This document shows positions 1 to 5,635 of a DNA stretch of 6,588 bases, piece by piece. Every line of letters starts with the position of its first letter. Positions within the stretch are counted from its first letter, which is position 1. Origin of the DNA: an uncultured Desulfobacterales bacterium. GTDB lineage: Bacteria; Desulfobacterota; Desulfobacteria; Desulfobacterales; UBA11574. The translations under genes and the position numbers were made by a program. The notes beneath the pieces were generated by a model that was not told the DNA's origin, did not search any database, and saw only the letters and a list, made by a program, of their open reading frames with translations. The stretch covers positions 1 to 6,588 of the forward strand of contig CALANC010000450.1 of the NCBI GenBank assembly GCA_937925895.1, written 5' to 3'.

Positions 1-58
1 ATAATCACATCCAACTTTCTGAAAAAATCCTACCGTTAATTTCTTACCATTTTTATCC
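1..58. other. Gene-free left edge, nothing supported
   Basis: This AT-rich stretch lies upstream of the first promoter. One forward frame is open from the window edge to a TGA at 60-62 and could be the tail of an upstream gene, but about 19 codons are too few to judge. The minus strand has an open frame over 72-1 with a protein-like composition but no start codon. No hairpin, repeat or terminator is obvious. Confidence 0.4.
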
Positions 59-86
59 TTGACACCATGCCACTATGTGGTATATT
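59..86 (+). promoter_or_regulatory. Sigma-70 promoter of the XRE regulator
   Basis: A perfect -35 box TTGACA (59-64) is followed after 16 bp by TATATT (81-86), which matches the -10 consensus at five of six positions. Transcription would start near 93, about 60 nt before the chosen ATG at 154. That start point lies downstream of an in-frame ATG at 67, which argues against the longer reading of the gene. The spacer carries a small palindrome (70-80), so a bound repressor would cover the -35/-10 interval. Confidence 0.6.
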
Positions 87-106
87 GAACGAAATTATTA
101 CCACAT
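70..106. promoter_or_regulatory. Candidate operator: nested inverted repeats over the promoter
   Basis: Two symmetries share the same sequence. CCAC-TAT-GTGG (70-80) sits between the -35 and -10 boxes. ATGTGGTA (75-82) is matched by its exact reverse complement TACCACAT (99-106), 16 bp further on and just past the predicted transcription start. The half-site GTGG/CCAC therefore occurs three times around the promoter. This is the usual geometry of an autorepressor operator, and the adjacent gene encodes an XRE-type HTH protein. Binding by that protein is inferred. Confidence 0.4.
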
Positions 107-153
107 CATTGGATCGTTACAGAATATGTATTAAAATTCTGACCCTAAATTAC

Positions 154-528
154 ATGGATAAAAAAGAATTCGCATATTTACGGAAAAAGCTTAACAAAAC
201 GCAAAAGCAGATGGCTCAACTTCTCGGCGTATCGCTTAAAGCCGTTCACAGCTACGAACAGGGATGGCGTCAAGTACCGACGCACGTGGAACGGCAGCTT
301 CTTTTCCTGATATCCAGACTGGAAGAAAACATGAAGGGCAGAAAAACGTGCTGGGTTACGAAAAAATGTCCGCCGGAACGCAAAAAACAATGCCCTGCCT
401 GGGAGTTCAAAGCCGGCAAACTTTGTTGGTTTATTTCCGGAACCATATGTGAAGGCGAGGTACATAGGGACTGGAAAGAAAAAATGAAAATTTGCCGGTC
501 TTGCGAAATTTTAATATCTATGCTCTAA
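154..528 (+). CDS. XRE-family HTH regulator with C-terminal Cys-rich (two-CW type) domain
   Basis: This is a probable DNA-binding transcription regulator of 124 residues. Residues about 6-53 form a Cro/XRE helix-turn-helix, with LNKTQKQMAQLLGVS as the first helices and VHSYEQGWR as the recognition region. Residues about 66-117 hold seven cysteines: C66-W67, C72, C80, C91-W92 (CWFISGTIC), C99, and C114-x-x-C117. This fits the two-CW type domain often found in Desulfobacterota, a likely metal or Fe-S binding module, though the ligand cannot be told from sequence. I chose ATG 154 because it directly precedes the HTH, and because the promoter at 59-86 would start transcripts after the in-frame ATG at 67. 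No clear Shine-Dalgarno is present. It may autoregulate through the inverted repeats upstream, and a link to the downstream met genes is only positional. Confidence 0.75.
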   Translation: MDKKEFAYLRKKLNKTQKQMAQLLGVSLKAVHSYEQGWRQVPTHVERQLLFLISRLEENMKGRKTCWVTKKCPPERKKQCPAWEFKAGKLCWFISGTICEGEVHRDWKEKMKICRSCEILISML

Positions 529-651
529 CATTAACTTGCTTTTCCCTTTGTTTACTCCCCTATTCTTTTACCAAATTAAACGAATACTTAACCCAGGAGA
601 AAGGAAAGATAGAAAGCGTTAAAACTATTTTTTTATTCGTGGAGGTTCAAC
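529..651 (+). promoter_or_regulatory. metY leader with possible stem next to the ribosome binding site
   Basis: This AT-rich 123-nt gap precedes metY. A weak promoter-like pair is TTGCTT (536-541) with TATTCT (561-566), but the 19-bp spacing is long. ACGAATA (580-586) has its exact reverse complement TATTCGT at 634-640, and TTAAC (588-592) can pair with GTTAA (618-622). Together these make an imperfect stem that ends directly against the GGAGG ribosome binding site (641-645, 6 nt before the ATG). A second AGGAG-like purine run (595-607) would lie in the loop. No SAM riboswitch core was recognised. The structure could modulate metY translation, but short AT-rich matches also arise by chance. 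Confidence 0.25.
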
Positions 652-1905
652 ATGAATCATGAGAAGAAACACCGTTTTCAGACCCGCGTTATTCACGCGG
701 GACAATCGCCCGGAAAGTGGCACGGCGCAACGTTGCCGCCGATATTTCAAACAGCATCTCATTTACACCCGACGGCCGAAAATCTGAGTCAAACATTTGC
801 AGGCAAGAAAACCGATCACATTTACATGCGGCTCACCAACCCGACAAACCGTGCTTTAGAGGAAAAGTTGACGGATCTCGAGGGCGGCCAAGGTGCGGTG
901 GTTATGTCTTCGGGCATGGCGGCCATTACAAACGCCTGCATGGCATTGCTTCGTGCCGGAGATGAATTTGTGAGCGGGAATTCTCTTTTCATGTCCACCT
1001 ATCTCCTTTTTTTCAATGTCTTTAAAAAATATGACATTACGCCTCGTCTGGTCGAATCGACTGATATCGAGGCAATAGAAAAAGCCATTAACTCAAAGAC
1101 GCGCTTCGTATATCTGGAAACCATAGGCAATCCGAAAATGGATATTCCAGATTTGACCCGTGTTGCGGAAATTGCTCACAACAATGGCCTTCCACTGTTG
1201 GTGGACAATACGCTGGCGACACCTTACCTCTGCCGACCGTTGGAGCTTGGAGCCGATGTGGTGATTCATTCCACTACCAAGTATTTAAGCGGGCATGGTG
1301 TCGCTGTGGGCGGCGTGGTAATTGATGGAGGTCAATTTTCCTGGCCCAAAGAACGCTTCCCGGATTTTGAACCATTTATCGATAGGAAAGGGCCCTTGGC
1401 CTTTCTGGATAAAGTCTGGCGGGAGCATCACATTAATTTCGGTACGAGTCAAGCTCCCATGCATTCCTACCTGACAGCCATTGGCCTTGACACCCTGGCC
1501 TTGCGCATGGAAAAGCATATGGAAAATACCCTCACCGTGGCCCAATATCTCCAAAAAAAACCTGAAGTATGCTGGGTCAACTATCCCGGTCTCCCGGACC
1601 ATCCTTCTCACGGTATTGCCAGAAAATTATTCGAAGATAAGGGATTCGGCGGAATGTTGACCTTTGGCCTCAAGGATCAGGCTGCTTGTTTTCGATTCAT
1701 CGACAACCTGCAATTGGTTTATCATCTGGCCAATCTGGGTGACTGCAAAACCCTGGCCATTCACCCCTATTCTTCCCAATATATATCATTTGACGATCCC
1801 ACTAGAGAAAATCTATCCATCACCCCTGATATGATTAGGTTGTCGGTAGGAATCGAAGCCCACGAGGACATATGCGAAGATATTGGGCAGGCCCTTGAGA
1901 GCTAA
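652..1905 (+). CDS. metY: O-acetylhomoserine sulfhydrylase (Cys/Met metabolism PLP enzyme)
   Basis: This cytosolic PLP enzyme joins sulfide to an acylated homoserine to give homocysteine (direct sulfhydrylation). The 417 residues match the family length. Visible fold type I marks are the YMRLTNPT stretch (58-65, phosphate contact from the partner subunit), SSGMAA (86-91), D185 in VDNTLATPY (pyridine nitrogen), the PLP lysine K210 in HSTTKYLSGHG, LGDCKTLAIHP (362-372) and R396 in MIRLSVGIE for the substrate carboxylate. One oddity is that the usual LYGGTY segment, whose Tyr stacks on PLP, reads LFMSTY (112-117). GGAGG lies 6 nt before the ATG. MetX follows 43 nt downstream and would supply the acylhomoserine, supporting MetY over cystathionine gamma-synthase. 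Acetyl versus succinyl donor preference is not settled by sequence. Confidence 0.9.
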   Translation: MNHEKKHRFQTRVIHAGQSPGKWHGATLPPIFQTASHLHPTAENLSQTFAGKKTDHIYMRLTNPTNRALEEKLTDLEGGQGAVVMSSGMAAITNACMALLRAGDEFVSGNSLFMSTYLLFFNVFKKYDITPRLVESTDIEAIEKAINSKTRFVYLETIGNPKMDIPDLTRVAEIAHNNGLPLLVDNTLATPYLCRPLELGADVVIHSTTKYLSGHGVAVGGVVIDGGQFSWPKERFPDFEPFIDRKGPLAFLDKVWREHHINFGTSQAPMHSYLTAIGLDTLALRMEKHMENTLTVAQYLQKKPEVCWVNYPGLPDHPSHGIARKLFEDKGFGGMLTFGLKDQAACFRFIDNLQLVYHLANLGDCKTLAIHPYSSQYISFDDPTRENLSITPDMIRLSVGIEAHEDICEDIGQALES

Positions 1906-1948
1906 AATAAAAAAAGAAACTTCTATACCGTAAATTTACAATCACAAC

Positions 1949-3127
1949 ATGAGCGAATATATAGAACATGACAAAGACCACATTTCAGTTGGGATTGTAG
2001 AGAAAAAGTTTTTTACTTTTGCCGAACCCCCGAATGAAATGATCCTGGAAAATGGTGAAAAACTCGGGCCGGTGACAATCGCTTATGAAGTTTGCGGTAA
2101 GTTGAACCAAGATAAAAATAATGCCGTCTTAATCTGTCATGCCTTGTCCGGGGATTCTCACGTGGCCGGCTATTACACCGAGGATGATCCCAAACCCGGC
2201 TGGTGGGACATTATGGTGGGTCCGGGGAAAGGGATCGATACGAATAAATATTTTGTTATCTGTTCCAACATTCTGGGTAGTTGCATGGGCTCCACCGGTC
2301 CTTGCTCTTACAACCCTGTCTCTGTCGAGCCGTTTGGAATCGATTTCCCCGTCGTCACCATCGGCGACATGGTCGCTGCACAGAAGGCGTTGATGGATCA
2401 TTTGGGAATAAAAAAAATCCTTTCGGTCATCGGTGGTTCCATAGGAGGGATGCAGGTTTTGGAATGGTGTGCGAGATATCCGGATATGGTAATTTCTGCA
2501 ATTCCACTCGCAACCACGATGAAACATTCTGATTTGGCAATTGCTTTCAACGAGGTGGCCAGACAGGCAATCATGGCTGATCCCAACTGGAACAATGGAA
2601 ATTATTATTCAGGACCGGCACCGAATCTTGGGTTGGCGGTTGCTCGCATGATCGGTCACATCACATATCTGTCCGACGAATCCATGCGCATCAAATTCGG
2701 ACGGCGGCTGCAAGATAAAAGCGATCTGTCTTACAACTTCGATACGGATTTCCAGGTGGAAAGCTATTTGCGCTACCAAGGCAAAAAGTTTGTGGAGCGC
2801 TTTGACGCCAATTCTATTCTTTACATTACCAAAGCGGCAGACTACTTTGACTTAGAGCAGCAACACGGCTCAGGATCAGCCGTCAATGCCTTTTCCATGA
2901 CAAAAGCCAAGTTTTTGGTCGTCTCTTTTTCTTCCGACTGGCTTTACCCTACGTATCAATCCAAAGATATGGTGCAGGCAATGAAAAAAAACGGCCTTGA
3001 TGTGAGTTTTTGTGAAATAAAAGCCGAGTGGGGCCACGACGCTTTTCTTTTGCCCAGTGAACGCTTAACGTCTTTAATAAAAAGCTTCTTAGAACGTGTA
3101 TTCAGTGAAATAAACAATGCGTTTTGA
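1949..3127 (+). CDS. metX: Homoserine O-acetyltransferase (MetX, alpha/beta hydrolase)
   Basis: MetX activates homoserine by transferring an acyl group, usually from acetyl-CoA, to the side-chain hydroxyl. This is the first committed step of methionine synthesis. The 392-residue protein has the MetX alpha/beta-hydrolase fold: HALSGDSH (64-71), [12 protein letters not shown] (108-118), the nucleophile elbow [12 protein letters not shown] with Ser164, then Asp330 in SSDWLYP and His363 in WGHDAF, a complete catalytic triad. The residue after the nucleophile is Ile where Met is common. Some MetX proteins are succinyltransferases, so acetyl specificity is inferred. The start ATG lacks a clear Shine-Dalgarno, but the next in-frame Met (31) would remove N-terminal sequence that looks like the family. 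The 3' end overlaps metW by 11 nt, implying translational coupling. Confidence 0.92.
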   Translation: MSEYIEHDKDHISVGIVEKKFFTFAEPPNEMILENGEKLGPVTIAYEVCGKLNQDKNNAVLICHALSGDSHVAGYYTEDDPKPGWWDIMVGPGKGIDTNKYFVICSNILGSCMGSTGPCSYNPVSVEPFGIDFPVVTIGDMVAAQKALMDHLGIKKILSVIGGSIGGMQVLEWCARYPDMVISAIPLATTMKHSDLAIAFNEVARQAIMADPNWNNGNYYSGPAPNLGLAVARMIGHITYLSDESMRIKFGRRLQDKSDLSYNFDTDFQVESYLRYQGKKFVERFDANSILYITKAADYFDLEQQHGSGSAVNAFSMTKAKFLVVSFSSDWLYPTYQSKDMVQAMKKNGLDVSFCEIKAEWGHDAFLLPSERLTSLIKSFLERVFSEINNAF

Positions 3128-3749
3128 TCTGCAGATAATAGCTTCCTGGATACAACCGGGTTCAAGGGTTCTCGACCTTGGATGTGGTGAAGGGGATCTG
3201 CTTTATTTTTTAAAAAAAGAAAAGGGCGTCGTCGGCACTGGAATTGAGCGTGTTGAATCCAGCGTCGCCCGGGGTATTGAAAAAGGTCTGACAATAATTC
3301 AGGGAGATATAAATGAAGAAATTTTGGATTATCAAAACAACACCTTTGATTATGTCATTCTGAGTCAAACGCTGCAGCAGGTTTATGAGCCTGCAACCCT
3401 GATTCGATCCTTGTTAAGAATCGGAAACCAAGGAATCGTCAGCTTTCCCAATTTTAGTCATTGGCGGGTGAGATTTCAACTTTTGCTGTCAGGCTATGCG
3501 CCTATTACAAAACAGCTTCCTTACGAGTGGTATGATACACCTAACATACGGGTGATTACCCTCAAGGATTTCAGGAAATTTTCAGAGGAAACGGGTTGTG
3601 AAATTATCAAGGAAGTGGCTATCAATACGCAAAATAAAGACAAGGCAGGTAAAATTATCAAATGTATGCCTAATTTATTTGCGACTTACGGTATTTTTTT
3701 AATAGAAAAGTCCGATAAAATGATTACTATACTAAATAATTCCAAATAA
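3117..3749 (+). CDS. metW: Methionine biosynthesis protein MetW (SAM-dependent methyltransferase fold)
   Basis: MetW is the small class I methyltransferase-like protein that almost always sits beside metX and is thought to assist or modulate homoserine acylation. Its own catalysis is uncertain. The 210 residues include the SAM-binding loop VLDLGCGEG (18-26), an acidic strand end TGIE (41-44), QGDINE (62-67), LSQTLQQV (82-89) and the MetW-typical blocks [11 protein letters not shown] (110-120) and WYDTPNIR (138-145). Length matches the family. The start lies inside the last codons of metX (11-nt overlap), the classical metXW arrangement, so no separate ribosome binding site is needed. A polar C-terminal tail after residue 197 looks unconserved. 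Confidence 0.93.
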   Translation: MRFDLQIIASWIQPGSRVLDLGCGEGDLLYFLKKEKGVVGTGIERVESSVARGIEKGLTIIQGDINEEILDYQNNTFDYVILSQTLQQVYEPATLIRSLLRIGNQGIVSFPNFSHWRVRFQLLLSGYAPITKQLPYEWYDTPNIRVITLKDFRKFSEETGCEIIKEVAINTQNKDKAGKIIKCMPNLFATYGIFLIEKSDKMITILNNSK

Positions 3750-3766
3750 AATGAGAGATAGAGCTC

Positions 3767-3772
3767 AGGAGG
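3767..3772 (+). promoter_or_regulatory. Strong ribosome binding site that fixes the TusA-like start
   Basis: AGGAGG lies 5 nt before the ATG at 3778. An in-frame ATG at 3751, one base after the metW stop, would place this site inside the coding region and has no ribosome binding site of its own. The start at 3778 is therefore preferred. Confidence 0.75.
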
Positions 3773-3777
3773 AACAT

Positions 3778-4026
3778 ATGAAGTTTAAAGAAGATCAGCC
3801 TTCAGATGAAACGTTAGACCTGGTTTGTCGCATGTGTCCTCTGCACCTCATGGAACCCGGAGACAGGCTCAAATGCATGAAAAAGGGCCAGGTTTTGGAA
3901 GTATTGACCGACTATGACGGGGCTCTGGAAGATATCCCGGAGTGGTGCAGAAAGCACGGCCAAGAGTTTATCGGCCTAGAAGAGGACGATGACTGCTATA
4001 AACTGTATATAAAAAAAACTAAGTAA
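3778..4026 (+). CDS. TusA/SirA-like sulfur carrier protein with altered CPxP motif
   Basis: This 82-residue protein aligns in spacing with TusA-family sulfur carriers, which accept a persulfide on the Cys of a CPxP motif and hand it on. The core is C20-P21-L22-H23, then M34-x-x-G37-QVLEVLTDYDGALEDIPEWC (to 57), and a final strand DDCYKLYIKK. The Cys-to-Gly distance (17) and the GALEDIPEW helix match TusA well. The second Pro of CPxP is His, and an extra Cys three residues before gives C17-x-x-C20. Further cysteines are C33, C57 and C73, many for such a small protein. The gene sits 28 nt after metW and 18 nt before a desulfurase homologue, the usual TusA partner. A sulfur-transfer role is inferred, and metal or disulfide chemistry at CxxC is an alternative. 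Confidence 0.75.
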   Translation: MKFKEDQPSDETLDLVCRMCPLHLMEPGDRLKCMKKGQVLEVLTDYDGALEDIPEWCRKHGQEFIGLEEDDDCYKLYIKKTK

Positions 4027-4044
4027 AGAACTCAGAGAATCAAG

Positions 4045-5211
4045 ATGAATTTAATCTACATGGATCATGCTTCGGCAACACCCGTAAGAGAACAGGTCAT
4101 TAAAGCCATGGTCCCCTATTTCGACCTGCAATTCGGCAATCCCTCGGCGGTATATGACATGGGATTCAATATCAAGCAGGTCATAGAAGAGCAAAGGGCA
4201 CATGTGGCCCGTTTGATCGGAGCTAAGGCCAATGAAATCATATTCGCCTCTTCGGGTGCGGAAGCCAACAACCTTGCCATCAAAGGTGTAGCACTGGCCG
4301 GACAAAAAAAAGGGAAGCATATCATTATTTCAGCTATCGAACACCATTCTGTTCTCAATTCCGCCAGATTTTTAGAACGGATGGATTTCGAGGTAACTTT
4401 TTTACCGGTGGATGAACATGGATTGGTTGATCCGGAACGGCTAGCAAAGGTTATACGGCCTGAAACCATTCTCGTCTCGGTCATGCATGCAAACAATGAG
4501 ATTGGAACCATCCAAGCCATATCAGAACTTTCATCTATCTGCAGGGAAAAAGGGGTCATCTTTCACACAGATGCGGTGGCATCCGTGGGAAACATACCTG
4601 TCGATGTCAATGTCCTGGGCGTGGATTTGTTAAGTCTTTCCGGAATTTCCCTTGGCGCGCCAAAAGGGACTGGGGCCCTCTATTTCAAAAAAAACATAAG
4701 ACTGATGCCGTTAATTCATGGAGGAATCCAAGAGATGGGCAGACGCGGCGGTACCGAAAATGTTCCGGGAATCGTCGGTCTCGGCAAGGCATCTGAACTT
4801 GCTGCCAATGAAATATCAGCTAAAAAGGATCAGTTACAAAAATTGAGGGAACTACTTGTTTCAGGTATCCAGGAAAAAATAAAAAAGGTCACTCTGACGG
4901 GTCATCCAGACAAAAGACTTCCGGGTCATGCAAGCTTTTGTATTGAGGCCATTGAAGGGGAAGCGCTCATTTACATGTTAAACCAAGACGGCATCTATTC
5001 GAACACCGGGTCTGCTTGTGCCTCAAAAGCCCTTAAAACATCGCCGGTTCTTGTGGCCATAGGCGTACCACCGGATCTTGCTCAAGGTTCTGTTGTCTTT
5101 ACGATGAACAACAACAGTGTGCAAGAAGTGAGATATGTTCTGGAAAAACTTGCTTCTGCCGTCGAAAAGCTAAGATCGCTCTCTCCAATCTGGAGGGAAA
5201 AGACGGCCTGA
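4045..5211 (+). CDS. NifS/IscS-like cysteine desulfurase homologue lacking the PLP lysine
   Basis: This is a class V aminotransferase-fold protein of 388 residues, a normal length for NifS/IscS, which normally take sulfur from cysteine for Fe-S clusters. Family marks kept are YMDHASATP (5-13), GNPSAVY (31-37), EANNLAIKG (73-81), H100 (PLP-stacking), HANNEIGT (148-155), D176 in FHTDAV, RRGGTENVPGIVG (233-245) and the persulfide loop TGSACAS with C325. Key residues are lost. The S-x-H-K Schiff-base site is S199-G-I-S202, so the PLP lysine is Ser. The Gln that touches the PLP oxygen is A179, the phosphate-binding Thr is A72, and the substrate-carboxylate Arg is V351. The frame is intact with no stop codon, so this is not decay by frameshift. 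It may be a non-desulfurase persulfide carrier or partner. The chosen ATG keeps the YxDxxAxTP strand. A scaffold gene lies 24 nt downstream. Confidence 0.85.
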   Translation: MNLIYMDHASATPVREQVIKAMVPYFDLQFGNPSAVYDMGFNIKQVIEEQRAHVARLIGAKANEIIFASSGAEANNLAIKGVALAGQKKGKHIIISAIEHHSVLNSARFLERMDFEVTFLPVDEHGLVDPERLAKVIRPETILVSVMHANNEIGTIQAISELSSICREKGVIFHTDAVASVGNIPVDVNVLGVDLLSLSGISLGAPKGTGALYFKKNIRLMPLIHGGIQEMGRRGGTENVPGIVGLGKASELAANEISAKKDQLQKLRELLVSGIQEKIKKVTLTGHPDKRLPGHASFCIEAIEGEALIYMLNQDGIYSNTGSACASKALKTSPVLVAIGVPPDLAQGSVVFTMNNNSVQEVRYVLEKLASAVEKLRSLSPIWREKTA

Positions 5212-5235
5212 GGAATTCGAAGAGGAGATAAACAT

Positions 5236-5607
5236 ATGTACACGGATAAAGTAATGGATCATTTTTCCAATCCGCGAAATGCCGGCGTAATTGAAAATGC
5301 GGACGGGATAGGAGAAGTCGGTAATCCCGTCTGCGGTGACATGATGGCTTTTTACATCAAAGTCAAGGACGACAAACTTGACGATGTGAAGTTTCAAACC
5401 TTCGGATGTGTTGCCGCCATTGCCGTGTCCAGTATCGTCAGTGAAATGGCAAAGGGAAAATCCTTGAAAGAGGCCAAATTGATAACCAAAAAAACAGTAA
5501 CCGAATCTCTTGACGGCCTTCCAAAAGAAAAAATGCATTGTTCAAATTTAGGCGCTGAAGCTCTGGCCAAAGCCATTAAGGATTATGAGACAAAAATATC
5601 TGAATAG
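5236..5607 (+). CDS. IscU/NifU N-terminal type Fe-S cluster scaffold
   Basis: This 123-residue U-type scaffold would assemble Fe-S clusters in the cytosol. It begins with the family's YTDKVMDHFSNPRNAG and has all three cluster cysteines: C33 in NPVCGD, C58 in FQTFGC and C102 in MHCSNL, with D35 and H101. It corresponds to the first domain of NifU only; the ferredoxin-like and NFU domains are absent. The segment recognised by the HscA chaperone in IscU (LPPVK) reads LPKEK (95-99), closer to NifU, so HscA dependence is doubtful. AGGAG (5223-5227) lies 8 nt before the ATG. It sits 24 nt after the desulfurase homologue and 28 nt before nadA, so NadA is a plausible cluster recipient. Unlike its neighbour it keeps every expected functional residue. 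Confidence 0.9.
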   Translation: MYTDKVMDHFSNPRNAGVIENADGIGEVGNPVCGDMMAFYIKVKDDKLDDVKFQTFGCVAAIAVSSIVSEMAKGKSLKEAKLITKKTVTESLDGLPKEKMHCSNLGAEALAKAIKDYETKISE

Positions 5608-5635
5608 AACAGGGTGAGTAAGAGGTGGTGATGAT

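Noticed and set aside
1..72. Minus-strand open frame with protein-like composition (GVKDKNGKKLTVGFFQKVGCDY is typical of it in part), running off the left edge
   Set aside because: It is bounded upstream by a TAG at 75-73 and contains no ATG, GTG or TTG start, so a divergent gene cannot begin here. At about 24 codons it is too short to support a broken-gene call.
67..153. 29-codon N-terminal extension of the HTH regulator from ATG 67
   Set aside because: It overlaps the promoter -10 box and lies largely upstream of the predicted transcription start near 93. It shows no domain sequence, and the HTH begins right after ATG 154.
529..651. SAM riboswitch or T-box upstream of metY
   Set aside because: No recognisable core motif, no GC-rich stems and no terminator hairpin; only a weak AT-rich pairing was found.
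1285..1611. Minus-strand open frame of 108 codons inside metY
   Set aside because: It lies fully antisense to the conserved metY active-site region and shows no protein family features.
3679..3733. Internal promoter before the TusA-like gene (TTGCGA at 3679-3684, TATACT at 3728-3733)
   Set aside because: The TATACT box has no acceptable -35 at 16-18 bp, and TTGCGA has no -10 box at usable spacing. Both lie inside metW.
3751..3777. Nine-codon N-terminal extension of the TusA-like protein from ATG 3751
   Set aside because: The strong AGGAGG at 3767-3772 falls within it and is ideally placed for ATG 3778; the family core needs no extension.
4045..5211. Calling the NifS homologue a pseudogene
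   Set aside because: The frame is complete with family-typical length, conserved fold motifs and an intact Cys loop. The substitutions cluster at catalytic positions, which fits altered function better than random decay.
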